A DNA stretch of 61,958 nucleotides from contig CALUWL010000005.1 of the NCBI GenBank assembly GCA_944324445.1, positions 1-61,958 on the forward strand. The letters are read 5' to 3'. Shown here one piece after another: positions 26,816 to 36,459 of the stretch. A model generated the notes under the pieces. The model did not search any database. It was given only the letters and a program-made list of their open reading frames with translations, and was not told where the DNA came from. Within the stretch, counting starts at the first letter, position 1. Each line of letters begins with the position of its first letter. The DNA is from Candidatus Gastranaerophilales bacterium (GTDB lineage Bacteria > Cyanobacteriota > Vampirovibrionia > Gastranaerophilales > Gastranaerophilaceae). Both the position numbers and the translations under genes were made by a program.

Positions 26816-27994
26816 ATGAAAGTAAATGAAAATTATAAAAAACTAGCCGAAAGCTATCTATTCTCAACAATTGCTAAAAAAGTAAGTGAATATTCTAAAA
26901 ATAACCCCGACAAAAAAGTTATCCGACTTGGCATTGGTGATGTTACAAGACCCTTGTGCAAAAGCGTAGTTGAGGCACTGCAAAAAGCAACACTAGAAAT
27001 GGGCACACCGGAAGGCTTTAGAGGCTACGGCCCCGAACAAGGATATGACTTTTTAAAAGAAAAAATTAAAAAATATTATGGAAAAAGAAATGTAGATTTG
27101 GAACTTGATGAAATTTTTATATCAGACGGAGCTAAATCTGACTTAGGAAATATTTTAGATATATTTTCAAAAGATAATACGGTGTTAATCCCCGACCCTG
27201 TATATCCTGTGTATGTTGATACAAATACAATGCAAGATAGAAAAATTGTATTCTTGGAAGCAAATCAGGATAATAATTTCCTTCCTATGCCAAAAGATGA
27301 ATTAAAGGCAGATATCGTATATTTATGCTCTCCTAATAACCCGACAGGAGCAGTTTATAACAAAGAACAGCTTGAAAAATGGGTTAAATGGGCAAAAGAC
27401 AATAACGCAATTATTTTATTTGATGCAGCTTACGAATGTTTTATTTCTGATGACAGTCTGCCAAGAAGCATCTTTGAAATAGAAGGAGCTGAAACTTGCG
27501 CTATTGAATTTTGTTCATTATCTAAAACGGCAGGTTTTACGGGTACTCGTTGCGGATACACCATTGTTAGAAACAATTTAATTTTTGACAATATGAACCT
27601 TAATAAAATGTGGCTTCGCCGCCAAACAACAAAATTCAACGGCGTTCCTTATATCATCCAAAGAGGCGCTGAAGCAGTATTCGATGAACAAGGTCAAAAA
27701 GAAATACATGAAAACATAAACTACTATAAAGAAAATGCAAAAATTATAGCAGAAACCCTTAAAAAACATAATATTTGGTTTACGGGCGGAATTCATTCGC
27801 CTTATATATGGTTAAAATGTCCAAAAAATATGACAAGCTGGGAATTTTTCGATTTTCTTCTTGAAAAAGCAGCAATAGTAGGAACCCCCGGAGCCGGTTT
27901 TGGCAAAAACGGCGAAGGATTTTTCAGATTGACTTCTTTTAATACAAACGAAAATACAAAAGAAGCAATGGAGCGTTTAGATAAAATTTTATAA
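26816..27994 (+). CDS. dapL: LL-diaminopimelate aminotransferase
   Basis: 392 residues, fold-type I PLP aminotransferase. The start NYKKLAESYLFSTIAKKV, RLGIGDVTRPL, GTPEGFRGYGPEQGYDFL (in parts), CSPNNPTGA and the PLP lysine K237 in SLSKTAGFTGTRCG are all diagnostic of DapL. It makes LL-DAP directly from tetrahydrodipicolinate, bypassing the succinylase route; this pathway is typical of cyanobacteria, chlamydiae and plants. It has a clear TTGCAA/TATAAT promoter and a GCGGGG ribosome site, and is followed by tRNA-Gly. Confidence 0.96.
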   Translation: MKVNENYKKLAESYLFSTIAKKVSEYSKNNPDKKVIRLGIGDVTRPLCKSVVEALQKATLEMGTPEGFRGYGPEQGYDFLKEKIKKYYGKRNVDLELDEIFISDGAKSDLGNILDIFSKDNTVLIPDPVYPVYVDTNTMQDRKIVFLEANQDNNFLPMPKDELKADIVYLCSPNNPTGAVYNKEQLEKWVKWAKDNNAIILFDAAYECFISDDSLPRSIFEIEGAETCAIEFCSLSKTAGFTGTRCGYTIVRNNLIFDNMNLNKMWLRRQTTKFNGVPYIIQRGAEAVFDEQGQKEIHENINYYKENAKIIAETLKKHNIWFTGGIHSPYIWLKCPKNMTSWEFFDFLLEKAAIVGTPGAGFGKNGEGFFRLTSFNTNENTKEAMERLDKIL

Positions 27995-28055
27995 AAGTAT
28001 TTGCAAATATTTTTTGTTTATACTTAAATAAATATACATGAAAATTGAATATGTT

Positions 28056-28131
28056 GCGGAAGTAACTCAATTGGTAGAGTACCTGCCTTCCAAGCAGGAT
28101 GTTGCGAGTTCGAGCCTCGTCTTCCGCTCCA
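28056..28131 (+). tRNA. tRNA-Gly (anticodon TCC)
   Basis: Acceptor GCGGAAG (28056-28062) pairs with CTTCCGC (28121-28127). The anticodon arm CCTGC/GCAGG has loop CTTCCAA with TCC. The T arm is GCGAG with TTCGAGC. The discriminator is T and CCA is encoded at 28129-28131, unlike the other two tRNAs of the window. It reads GGA and related glycine codons. Confidence 0.96.
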
Positions 28132-28312
28132 TATAAATAAAAACATATAGAATAATGGGTCAAATTAAAAGCAAATCATAAAAAAGCTTTTTATTTTTTT
28201 CAAAAAAATATTAAGAAATGTAAAAAATAAAAATATAATACATTTTCACAAGCAATTATTATTATTTTCAGTATTTTTATAAACATCAAAAGTAAAATAT
28301 AGGAGCCGTCAT

Positions 28313-30442
28313 ATGAACATAGATAAAATCTCATCTGTAAATGCAGTTCAATTTCAATCCAAAAAAAAGAAAGTTTCTAACCCTATCACAGATACCAGAA
28401 GTCAAGTTGACACAGTATCATTTAGCAACAAACAAAGAAAAAACAAACTTCTTGCATACATAACATCAGGCTTAATTGCTCTTACATCAATATTGAGCCC
28501 TGCCAAAACAAGCGCTGCAACTTTTGATAAAAGCATTAAAGACTATTCTAATTTAAATGCTGCTGCAATAACAGAAATTGCAGACGATAACAACTACCAA
28601 TTAGCTCAAACATTGGATGAACCTTCTATAACATTTGACCTAACAGGCAACTGGGAACCTGTTACTTATAAACCAATTACATCATTAGCATATTTTACAA
28701 AAGATATTGAAACAGGAAATGATTTTGCTAAAATTGATGACATATTAACTAATCTATATCCAAATTTACCTAATGATGATTATCATAAAAATTTAGGAGC
28801 TTTAGCTCTAATTAAAGCTAACCCTTGGATGCTTGAAAAAGTTACAGATGGACAAGTAGATTTCACTCAAGGTGATGTATCAAACGTTGACCCTGAATTG
28901 ATTAGAGCAACAGACTACACAACAGAAGGTGAAAAAACTATGATTCTTGTACCGGAATTTACCGCAGTACAAGAAACAATTGATAACGCCAAATCCACAA
29001 TGATGTATAGCACAGTTTTAAGACCAAATACAAACATATTAACATTAAGCGAACAAGAACTTGCGGCACTTCCAAGCGGCGAAGCAAAAATTAAAATGGT
29101 CAAAGATAAACTTGCTCAAATATACAACATAGACACAATGGAATCATACGCAGGAGATAGCATCTGGCATGCAATCAGCTTAAAAAAAGAAAATGAAGAT
29201 ATCTTCAAATATTCAAGCGAAGCAAACAATGATGAAGCGCTCCTATCATATATTAAATACTATGGTGATTTGAATTTAACTTGTCCTAATGTACCAATAA
29301 GTATAGTTGCTTCCGATTCTAAAGATTTCGTCTTCTTTAATGCTGATAATTTCTTAAAATCAGAAAGAGAAGAAGCTCCTGTAATAAGCTATATTTCTTC
29401 AGATAGAACAGTTGCAAATCTGGCAGATTTAAACGGAGCATTAACTACTCCTCTTGATATTTTGGATTTGTATGGATTAACAGATGATATAAGCTTAAAA
29501 GAAGCATATATGCAAAATCCCGCAAAAAATGCAGGTCTTCTAACTTCGGCTTATAGACAAATTATAGATAACGATAACCAGCTGCTTTCAATTTATGGTA
29601 ACAGAATAATAACAGAATCAGATTTATATACTCCTATTGGTTTAAGTTTATCTAACCCTGAAAACGCAAAAATAAATCTGCAGCCTTTGGCTTATGCTCA
29701 TGCTGAATATATTCCTGATTACAATTTAATATGTAATACACCAACAGCAGATCCAAATAATACTCCAACTGCTACTCCAACTCCAACAGCAACTCCTAGC
29801 GCTACTCCAAGCCCAAGTGCTGAACCAACAGCCACCCCAACTCCTAGCGCTACTCCAACAGCTACTCCAAAACCGACGGCTACTCCAAAACCAACAGCTA
29901 CACCAAAGCCAACAGCTACACCAAAACCAACAGCTACTCCAAAACCGACGGCTACTCCAAAACCGACGGCTACTCCAAAGCCAACAGCTACACCAACGGC
30001 TACTCCAAAACCGACGGCTACTCCAAAGCCAACTCCAACTCCAACTCTACCTCCTGTAAATCCTACAGATGAACCGATAGTAACCGCAGAGCCAACTAAA
30101 ACTCCTCCGGCTCCAACTAAAGAACCAACACCGGTTCCAACTAAGGAACCTACTCCGGCTCCAACTAAGGAACCTACTCCGGCTCCAACTAAAGAACCAA
30201 CACCGGTTCCAACTAAGGAACCTACTCCGGCTCCAACTCAAAAGCCAACTCCGGCTCCAACTAAAGAGCCAACTCCGGTTCCAACTAAAGAGCCAACTCC
30301 GGTTCCAACTCAAGAGCCAACATCAGATCCAACTCAAGAACCGACACCGGCTCCAACATACTGTCCTCCAATCACAACAGGCGATCCTGGTGATAGCGGC
30401 GACAATAATACCGGAGATGATGGTGCAGAATTCGGCGACTAA
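28313..30442 (+). CDS. Exported protein with long Pro/Thr repeat tail
   Basis: 709 residues. The N-terminus carries the shared tag (VQFQSK at 12-17, then VSFSNK). A hydrophobic segment follows at about 47-67 ([16 protein letters not shown], then AKTSAA), so it looks like a signal peptide or anchor with an unusually long N-region. Residues 70-470 form an unassigned globular domain. From about 480 to 682 the sequence is Pro/Thr repeats: first ATPKPT units, then PTKEPTPAP or PTKEPTPVP units, then a short acidic Gly/Asp end. The tail is a probable extended, possibly glycosylated stalk. The ribosome site TAGGAG is good. The repeats are nearly identical in DNA and may change in number. Family not recognised. 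Confidence 0.7.
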   Translation: MNIDKISSVNAVQFQSKKKKVSNPITDTRSQVDTVSFSNKQRKNKLLAYITSGLIALTSILSPAKTSAATFDKSIKDYSNLNAAAITEIADDNNYQLAQTLDEPSITFDLTGNWEPVTYKPITSLAYFTKDIETGNDFAKIDDILTNLYPNLPNDDYHKNLGALALIKANPWMLEKVTDGQVDFTQGDVSNVDPELIRATDYTTEGEKTMILVPEFTAVQETIDNAKSTMMYSTVLRPNTNILTLSEQELAALPSGEAKIKMVKDKLAQIYNIDTMESYAGDSIWHAISLKKENEDIFKYSSEANNDEALLSYIKYYGDLNLTCPNVPISIVASDSKDFVFFNADNFLKSEREEAPVISYISSDRTVANLADLNGALTTPLDILDLYGLTDDISLKEAYMQNPAKNAGLLTSAYRQIIDNDNQLLSIYGNRIITESDLYTPIGLSLSNPENAKINLQPLAYAHAEYIPDYNLICNTPTADPNNTPTATPTPTATPSATPSPSAEPTATPTPSATPTATPKPTATPKPTATPKPTATPKPTATPKPTATPKPTATPKPTATPTATPKPTATPKPTPTPTLPPVNPTDEPIVTAEPTKTPPAPTKEPTPVPTKEPTPAPTKEPTPAPTKEPTPVPTKEPTPAPTQKPTPAPTKEPTPVPTKEPTPVPTQEPTSDPTQEPTPAPTYCPPITTGDPGDSGDNNTGDDGAEFGD
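29752..30360 (+). repeat. Pro/Thr-coding tandem repeat tract
   Basis: About 600 bases within the preceding gene consist of 18-base units coding ATPKPT (around 29865-30030) and then 24- to 30-base units coding PTKEPTPxP (around 30110-30350). Several units are identical in DNA (for example the block AAGGAACCTACTCCGGC repeated in tandem), which favours slippage or recombination. Not a CRISPR: the repeats are contiguous, coding and have no spacers. Confidence 0.9.
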
Positions 30443-30463
30443 ATAATAAAATAATCATAAAAT

Positions 30464-30490
30464 AAAAAGCAGGTAAAATACCTGCTTTTT
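30464..30490. terminator. Bidirectional intrinsic terminator
   Basis: AAAAAGCAGGTA (30464-30475), a three-base AAA loop, then TACCTGCTTTTT (30479-30490). It serves the Pro/Thr-repeat gene on the plus strand and the small gene whose stop is at 30493 on the minus strand. Confidence 0.88.
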
Positions 30491-30492
30491 AT

Positions 30493-30759
30493 TTATTTTT
30501 CACAGCACTTAAACGCAAATGTTTCTATATATTTAGAGGGAATATTAATCCATTTATATTCTTTAACATAATCTTCATTTCTACAAGTAACAATTGCATC
30601 TTTTAGAGTAATAATTCCATCATAGCATTTGTTTTCATGGAATTTACTGTCGCACATATGCAACTGCCCTTCAATTCTTTTGTTTCTTAAAAAACAAAGC
30701 AAAATATCAGATTCTGTATGCTTTGATAATTCATAAATAGCATCATACGTTTTGCACAT
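30493..30759 (-). CDS. Small cytoplasmic protein, 88 residues, unknown function
   Basis: The start is set at the ATG at 30759 because a strong GGAGG ribosome site lies directly before it; a longer frame from a TTG would translate through that site. The product has seven cysteines and no signal or membrane segment. The pattern G-x-L-x-M-C-D, then IITLKDAIVTC and W-I-N-I-P, hints at a small Sm-like beta barrel. That is only a visual impression. It lies downstream of gcvPA by about 80 bases and ends at the shared terminator. I do not recognise the family. Confidence 0.6.
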   Translation of the reverse strand: MCKTYDAIYELSKHTESDILLCFLRNKRIEGQLHMCDSKFHENKCYDGIITLKDAIVTCRNEDYVKEYKWINIPSKYIETFAFKCCEK

Positions 30760-30836
30760 AAAAACCTCCAAAATTAAATAATCAGGTTTTCATGTTATAC
30801 GCATTTTATTAAAAAATAATCAGCCCTATATAAAGC

Positions 30837-32102
30837 CTAATGAGCAATTCTAATTAAAGAAAGATTTTGAGCAGCTTTAATATATTCATCAATTTCGATA
30901 TCATCATTTAATTCTGATACTGAAACCAAAATCCTTTCACTATCTAATTTTAGACCAGCCAAAATATTTTTTTCTTTCATAAATGCTAAAAATTTATCGC
31001 TGCACCCTACATTAACTGTAAATTCATCAAAAAATTCTTTATTTTCAACTTCAAAGCCAAGCTCTGCAAGTTTTTTTGCTAAATTATGCGCATTATTATA
31101 AGAAGCATTTGCAACTTTTAATAATCCATCTTTACCTAATTTTCTTGCATACAAATTTGCCATAAAAGCAACAAGAGCCTGATTAGAACATATATTTGAA
31201 GTTGCTTTTTCACGTCTTATGTGTTGTTCTCTTGCTTGCAAAGTAAGACAATACGCAACTTTTCCGTTTTTATCCACTGTCTTACCTGAAATTCTACCGG
31301 GTAATTGACGCTTATACTCATCTTTACATGCAATAAAACCGGCGTAAGCTCCGCCGAAATTTAAACCAATACCAAAAGATTGAACATCTCCTACTGTAAT
31401 ATCAGCTTTTGGCGGTTCATATAAAACGCAAGACATTAAATCAACACAAGCTATAATTAATTCTTGAGCGTTTTTTTGAGGCATATCAGATAATTCACCA
31501 AACTTATTTGGAGTTTGATATAATTTAGCGCAAAGCTCAGCTTCATCAGTATCATCCCCCACAATAAGCTCTATATCATTTGCCCATAAATATGTTTTAA
31601 TTACTTCCATATAATTAGGATTAATTTTATCCGAAACAAAAGCTTTTCTTTTTTTGGTTAATCTTGAGGCCATTAAAATAGCCTCAGCACAAGCTGTTGC
31701 TCCATCATAGACAGAAGCATTTGAGACATCTTGATTAACAAGACTGCATATAACAGATTGAAATTCATACATAACCCTCAGCGAGCCCTGCGAAATTTCA
31801 GCCTGATAAGGAGTATAACAAGATAGAAATTCAAATCTCGAAGCTACATCAGCAATAACCGAAGGAACAAATCTTTTTTTAGCACCGCCGCCTAAGAAAC
31901 AAAGATAATCTGAATTGTTCATCTTTGCAATTTTTTTAAGATTTTTCTGAGCACTTATTTCATCAGAACCTTCAGATAAATCAAGCGAGGTCATTCTTGC
32001 TTCATTTGGAATAGAGGCATATAGCTCATCAATCGATTTAACGCCGATTATATCAAGCATTTGCGCTCTATCATCATCAGTTAATGCTTCATTATTATAC
32101 AT
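30837..32102 (-). CDS. gcvPA: Glycine dehydrogenase (decarboxylating) subunit 1
   Basis: 421 residues, the N-terminal half of the P protein in split form. Typical stretches are FLGGGAKKRFVPSVI, YTPYQAEISQGSL, YDGATACAEA and LQAREQHIRREKATSNIC (in parts). It acts with GcvPB, which carries the PLP lysine, to decarboxylate glycine and pass aminomethyl to the lipoyl arm of GcvH. gcvPB normally follows directly; here a small unknown gene and a terminator follow, so gcvPB is elsewhere or missing. Last clear metabolic gene of the folD-alr-gcvT-gcvH unit, 11 bases after gcvH. Confidence 0.95.
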   Translation of the reverse strand: MYNNEALTDDDRAQMLDIIGVKSIDELYASIPNEARMTSLDLSEGSDEISAQKNLKKIAKMNNSDYLCFLGGGAKKRFVPSVIADVASRFEFLSCYTPYQAEISQGSLRVMYEFQSVICSLVNQDVSNASVYDGATACAEAILMASRLTKKRKAFVSDKINPNYMEVIKTYLWANDIELIVGDDTDEAELCAKLYQTPNKFGELSDMPQKNAQELIIACVDLMSCVLYEPPKADITVGDVQSFGIGLNFGGAYAGFIACKDEYKRQLPGRISGKTVDKNGKVAYCLTLQAREQHIRREKATSNICSNQALVAFMANLYARKLGKDGLLKVANASYNNAHNLAKKLAELGFEVENKEFFDEFTVNVGCSDKFLAFMKEKNILAGLKLDSERILVSVSELNDDIEIDEYIKAAQNLSLIRIAH

Positions 32103-32113
32103 TTTTACCTTCT

Positions 32114-32491
32114 TTATTGAACTTCGTCTTTATAATCGTCATATTCCATTAAGCTTGCAGCATCTTCTTGATAATTAGAAGGCTTAACTTTTACAAGCCA
32201 AGCGGAATAAGGATCTTCGTTAATTAATTCAGGAGAATTAATTAATTGCTCATTAACTTCTAAAATTTCACCTGCTACAGGCATATAAATTTCACTTGCG
32301 GCTTTTACTGATTCGATTGTTGCAAATACTTCATCTTTGGAAAAACTCGAAGCAGCCTCGGGAAGTTCAATAAAAACAACATCCCCTAATTGTTCCACTG
32401 CCCAATCAGTTAAACCGACAAGTACTTCGCCATTTTCTTCAAGTACCCATTCATGAGTTTTAGAGCATAAAATCCCTTCTGGTATATTCAT
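32114..32491 (-). CDS. gcvH: Glycine cleavage system H protein
   Basis: 125 residues, normal length. The lipoylated lysine is K63 in ESVKAASE, with the typical start KTHEWV and the G-x-T-D-W-A-V-E-Q-L-GD motif. It shuttles the aminomethyl group from the P protein to the T protein. It has an AGGAGA ribosome site and lies 13 bases downstream of gcvT. Confidence 0.97.
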   Translation of the reverse strand: MNIPEGILCSKTHEWVLEENGEVLVGLTDWAVEQLGDVVFIELPEAASSFSKDEVFATIESVKAASEIYMPVAGEILEVNEQLINSPELINEDPYSAWLVKVKPSNYQEDAASLMEYDDYKDEVQ

Positions 32492-32504
32492 CTATTCTTA
32501 TCTC

Positions 32505-33677
32505 CTATTTTTCATAATTCTTTTTTACAAAAGGTTTTTTGGTTAATTTTGCATTACATAATTTATTTCTTACCATAATTTGTATAATCATGCCAAGACT
32601 TTCTTGAGGATTGTTAAGTCTTGTTACCAAATCGGAAGGCAGATTTTCAAATTCTATCATGCAAAAACCTATATTTTTTCCTAATGTCGGACTTGGCGCA
32701 CCGGATGTAACATATCCAGCCTTAATTCCTTCAACAAAAACTTCATACCCGTTTCTTGCAATTTGCCTATCTTCCATAATAAAAGCAAAAAGCTTTCTTC
32801 TTAAAGGCTCTTGCTTTAACTTTTGAGCCATAATAAGTTTTTTTCCGTTATATTCTTCTTTTTTATCCTTTGGAATAAAAAAGCCTAAAGAAGATTCAAG
32901 GGGTGTTGTTTTTTCATTTAATTCATGTCCATACAAAGGTAAACCCGCTTCAAGCCTCAAAGTATCCCTTGCACCCAAACCAACGGGGACAACACCGTAT
33001 TCACTTTTATAAGATAAAATCTTATTCCAAAGTTTAGCGGCATATTTGTTTTCAAAAACTATCTCAAAGCCATCTTCTCCTGTGTAACCCGTTCTTGTAA
33101 GTAAAACAGGTACATCATCAAGTTCTGTTTTTTTAATTGTAAAAAACTTTGGCTTTTCATCTAATTTTACATTCAATTTATCAATTATATATTTTGCATT
33201 TGGCCCTTGAAGAGCAAGCATTGAAAAATCATCACTTTTATTTATGACTTCAACATCAAATTTTTTCGCTTCTTCAATCATAAAAGGTATATCAACCTCT
33301 ATTCTTGAAGCATTAATTACAATAAAATAATCAGCGTCTATTTCAAGATTTTTAACATTATATATAATTAAATCATCGATTAAACCCCCGTCTTTATTTG
33401 GAAGTTGACAATATACGGCACAGCCCTCGTTTAAAGTTGAAATATCTTGCGGCACAATACTTTGCAAAAATTCAAGACTCTCTATACCTTTTATATAAAC
33501 TTCTCCCATATGCGAAACATCAAAAAGCCCTGCAAATTCTCTTGTTGCATTATGTTCTTTTATAATTCCTTCATATTGAACAGGCATATTCCAACCGCCA
33601 AAAGGCACCATTTTAGCCCCTAATTTAATATGTTCATCATATAAAGATGTCTTTTTTTCTTCTCCAACGACTTCCAT
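32505..33677 (-). CDS. gcvT: Aminomethyltransferase (glycine cleavage T protein)
   Basis: 390 residues. The N-terminus LGAKMVPFGGWNMPVQY, DVSHMGE and TGYTGEDGFEI are conserved, as is the substrate-side D-x-L-R-L-E-A-GLPLYGHEL region (split here). It transfers the one-carbon unit from GcvH to tetrahydrofolate and releases ammonia, making methylene-THF. The upstream folD gene processes the same product. The start has an AGGGG ribosome site nine bases from the alr stop. Confidence 0.97.
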   Translation of the reverse strand: MEVVGEEKKTSLYDEHIKLGAKMVPFGGWNMPVQYEGIIKEHNATREFAGLFDVSHMGEVYIKGIESLEFLQSIVPQDISTLNEGCAVYCQLPNKDGGLIDDLIIYNVKNLEIDADYFIVINASRIEVDIPFMIEEAKKFDVEVINKSDDFSMLALQGPNAKYIIDKLNVKLDEKPKFFTIKKTELDDVPVLLTRTGYTGEDGFEIVFENKYAAKLWNKILSYKSEYGVVPVGLGARDTLRLEAGLPLYGHELNEKTTPLESSLGFFIPKDKKEEYNGKKLIMAQKLKQEPLRRKLFAFIMEDRQIARNGYEVFVEGIKAGYVTSGAPSPTLGKNIGFCMIEFENLPSDLVTRLNNPQESLGMIIQIMVRNKLCNAKLTKKPFVKKNYEK

Positions 33678-33686
33678 TTTATCCCC

Positions 33687-34856
33687 TTATCTTACATATA
33701 TTCTAGGTAAACGCATCTTCAATCTGCAAGTTAATTCGTAATTAATTGTATCCAATTTTTGCGCCCACGTATCTATTGTGTCTTTTTTATTATTTTCACC
33801 CAAAAGTTCTATTATATCACCTTTGGCGCAATCAACTCCGCTTACATCAAACATCATTTGATCCATTGTAATGCGGCCAATTTGAGAAATTTCTTTTCCA
33901 TTTAAATATGCGGTTATTTGCCCTGACAATTTTCTTGCAACTCCATCAGCATAACCCAAAGGTATGGTTGCAACTTTTTTATCTTCATCTGCAATATAAA
34001 TATGCCCATAGCTTATGCCATCGCCCTTTTTTAAGGTGTGAATATTTGTAATTCTTGCTTTTAAACCCATAACAGGGAGCATTGATTTTATTTTTTCGTT
34101 TTCTTTTGAATTAGCTGAATAAGGGCTTAAACCCCACATAATTATACCCATTCTAACCATATCATAAGAATATTCTGGATAAGAAAAAATAGCGGGAGAA
34201 TTAAGGCAATGCACCTTTATACCTGATTGTTCAAATTCCTTTTTAAAAGGCTCGATTATGTTTTTAAAACAATTTATTTGTCTTTCAAAAAGCTCTTTAT
34301 TTTCAACATCTGCAAAATGAGTAAAAATTCCTTTTAATTCAATAAAATCTGAGCTCAGTACTTTTTTTATAAAATCATTTGCATACTCTTTTCCAAGCCC
34401 TATTCGATTCATTCCGGTATCAAGTTTAATATGAACCTTCAATTTTTTATTTAAACGTTTATATAATTGATTAGCAACATCTAAATGTTCATCGTTGAAA
34501 ATAGAAACCGAAATATCATACTTAATAGCATTTTCTAATGCCCACAAAGGACTGGCGCCAAGCACCAATATAGGAGCTTCAATTTTATTTTCCCTAAGTT
34601 CAATACCCTCATCTACGCTTGCAACGCCAAATTCGCTAACACCGCATGCTAATAACACAGGTGCACACATCAAAGACCCATGACCATATCCATCGGCTTT
34701 AATAACTGCAAAAATATCAGGTTGGTTGTTTTTTTTCGGACAATGAGCCAATAAATATTTCTTTATTTCAAGCACGTTATGTTCTAAATTTGCAAGATTA
34801 ATTTCAACCCACGCATCTCGATTTTTATTAACGTATGTTCCGCGAAAATTCTGCAC
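33687..34856 (-). CDS. alr: Alanine racemase
   Basis: 389 residues. The barrel begins AWVEINLANLEHNV, with the PLP lysine K53 in AVIKADGYGHG. The second catalytic base is the Tyr in ISYGHIY near residue 285, and the R-x-G-I-x-x-W-G-L-S-P-Y segment is conserved. It makes D-alanine for peptidoglycan. GTG is the start codon; no ATG exists before the catalytic lysine. It sits between folD and gcvT with 6- and 9-base gaps. A cell-wall enzyme inside a one-carbon operon is a little unusual. Confidence 0.95.
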   Translation of the reverse strand: MQNFRGTYVNKNRDAWVEINLANLEHNVLEIKKYLLAHCPKKNNQPDIFAVIKADGYGHGSLMCAPVLLACGVSEFGVASVDEGIELRENKIEAPILVLGASPLWALENAIKYDISVSIFNDEHLDVANQLYKRLNKKLKVHIKLDTGMNRIGLGKEYANDFIKKVLSSDFIELKGIFTHFADVENKELFERQINCFKNIIEPFKKEFEQSGIKVHCLNSPAIFSYPEYSYDMVRMGIIMWGLSPYSANSKENEKIKSMLPVMGLKARITNIHTLKKGDGISYGHIYIADEDKKVATIPLGYADGVARKLSGQITAYLNGKEISQIGRITMDQMMFDVSGVDCAKGDIIELLGENNKKDTIDTWAQKLDTINYELTCRLKMRLPRIYVR

Positions 34857-34862
34857 AGCCTT

Positions 34863-35723
34863 TTACCCTTTATTTTGCAATAAATATAATTCGTATGTAT
34901 TTTCCATTAAACAAGCAATCGTCATAGGCCCGACTCCGCCCGGAACAGGAGTTATATAACTTGCTATATCTTTAACTTTTTCAAAATCAACATCACCAAT
35001 TAATCTGCCGTCTAATTGTCTTGAAATTCCGACATCAATAACAACAGCACCCTTTTTTACCATATCAGCTTTAATTAATTTGGGATGACCCGTTGCACTT
35101 ACTATAATATCTGCTTTTTTAGTGTGTTCTTTTAAATTTTTAGTTTTGGAATGCGCTAATGTAACAGTTGCATTTTCATTTGTTAAAAGAGCTGCGACAG
35201 GTTTTCCTACAATATTGGAACGCCCGATAACCACAACATTTTTACCTTCAAGCTTAATTTTATAAGCTTTTAAAAGTTTTACTATGCCTTTTGGAGTACA
35301 GCATACTGCATAAGGATTTAATCCTGCATACAATTTTCCGACATTAACCGGATGAAAGCCGTCTACATCTTTTTTGGGACTAATAACTTCCAAAATCTCC
35401 CTTTCGCAAAGGTGCGAATACAAAGGCAATTGGACTAAGATTCCATTTATTTCAGGGTTTTCATTTAATTCATGAATTAAACTTATTAATTTTCCTTGAG
35501 TAATCGACTTATCAAACCTATAGACGCAAGACTTCAGCCCTAAAGCAATTGAGTGTTTTTCTTTGGATGCAACATATACCTTGCTTGAATAATCATCATT
35601 AGCTAAAATCACTGCTAATCCGGGTTTTTTATCCAATTTATCAATTTTTAATTTTAAGTCCTCTAAAAGCGAGAAAGCAACCTTTTTTCCGTCAATTATC
35701 AATACTTTTCCCCTAATTTTCAT
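34863..35723 (-). CDS. folD: Bifunctional methylene-THF dehydrogenase / methenyl-THF cyclohydrolase
   Basis: 286 residues. The catalytic motif Y50-x3-K54 in SSKVYVASKEK, PKKDVDGFHP, the NADP loop VVIGRSNIVGKPVA and the C-terminal PVPGGVGPMT are all present. It interconverts methylene-THF, methenyl-THF and formyl-THF. The ATG at 35723 overlaps the TAG stop of the upstream ATPase; a TTG one codon earlier is less likely. It links the glycine cleavage genes downstream to folate metabolism. Confidence 0.97.
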   Translation of the reverse strand: MKIRGKVLIIDGKKVAFSLLEDLKLKIDKLDKKPGLAVILANDDYSSKVYVASKEKHSIALGLKSCVYRFDKSITQGKLISLIHELNENPEINGILVQLPLYSHLCEREILEVISPKKDVDGFHPVNVGKLYAGLNPYAVCCTPKGIVKLLKAYKIKLEGKNVVVIGRSNIVGKPVAALLTNENATVTLAHSKTKNLKEHTKKADIIVSATGHPKLIKADMVKKGAVVIDVGISRQLDGRLIGDVDFEKVKDIASYITPVPGGVGPMTIACLMENTYELYLLQNKG

Positions 35724-36459
35724 CAATTTGCGGTAAATTCATTCTGGAATATACATTTTCAAGTACTTCCGTTATTTTATTATGGTCTGTTTCATTAAAG
35801 TTATCAAGATACTTTTCGACACATGCGATAATATCCAATTCCAGACTTTTTGCTATTTCATTAATTTCTTTTAATTTTTCTTTTTCAACTTTATTTACTA
35901 TAACGCCAAGCTGTCCATCAGTTGCATATTTTCTTGATGATTCCGCTATTTTTGAAGCCAACGACAAAGAAGTTTTTGAACATAAAGAAACAATAACTGT
36001 TTCATCAATCGGATAATCAACAAGTAAATTTAAATATTTTAAATCATATTCACAATCAAAAATAACGAAATCGTATCTTTCAATTAATTTTATAAGACTA
36101 TCACGCATTAATCTTGTCGAAGGACAAATGCAATCTTTTGGAGTAACAAACCAAGATGCTATTAAATCAACATTTTCATCAAGATTTACAATTATATCTT
36201 CAAGCGCCCATTCAATAAATTCTTGTTTGCTCATTCCTTCGGGAATCCCTGTTTTATATTCATGTTTTCCCGATTTTATACCGTATATTGTGTTTCTTGT
36301 TTTAATTCCGAAACTGTCTGATAATTCCAATGTTAAATCATTATCAACAAGTAGAATTGAAGAGTCTTTAAATTTTTTCTTTAATAATCTGCAAAAAGCC
36401 TTAACAAATGTGGTTTTACCGCTTCCCGATTTTCCGATTACCGCTATTGTTGATGTCAT
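35713..36459 (-). CDS. CooC/MinD-like P-loop ATPase
   Basis: 248 residues of the SIMIBI (ParA/MinD/CooC) class. The P-loop is GKSGSGKTT (9-17), followed by VDNDLTLELS (switch I-type Asp), VIFDCEYDLKY (Walker B position, where CooC has DTEAG-like residues) and GVIVNKVE near 190. CooC-type ATPases insert metal into carbon monoxide dehydrogenase. No such enzyme is in view, and the classical CxC metal site is not visible. It is the first gene of the folD-alr-gcv operon, with a strong AAGGAG site. Its role there is unknown; a maturation or partitioning role are both possible. Confidence 0.7.
   Translation of the reverse strand: MTSTIAVIGKSGSGKTTFVKAFCRLLKKKFKDSSILLVDNDLTLELSDSFGIKTRNTIYGIKSGKHEYKTGIPEGMSKQEFIEWALEDIIVNLDENVDLIASWFVTPKDCICPSTRLMRDSLIKLIERYDFVIFDCEYDLKYLNLLVDYPIDETVIVSLCSKTSLSLASKIAESSRKYATDGQLGVIVNKVEKEKLKEINEIAKSLELDIIACVEKYLDNFNETDHNKITEVLENVYSRMNLPQIDEN

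Noticed and set aside
29752-30360. CRISPR-like regular repeats, and minus-strand Trp/Ser-rich and plus-strand Leu/Gln-rich frames
   Set aside because: The repeats are contiguous coding units for Pro and Thr without spacers; the other frames are shadows of this tract.
32492-33690. A glycine riboswitch in front of gcvT or gcvH
   Set aside because: The gaps in the operon are only 9-14 bases and the region upstream of the first gene (36460-36619) shows no paired glycine-aptamer pattern.
35713-36459. A carbon monoxide dehydrogenase cluster
   Set aside because: Only the CooC-like ATPase was seen; no Ni-Fe-S enzyme gene is present.
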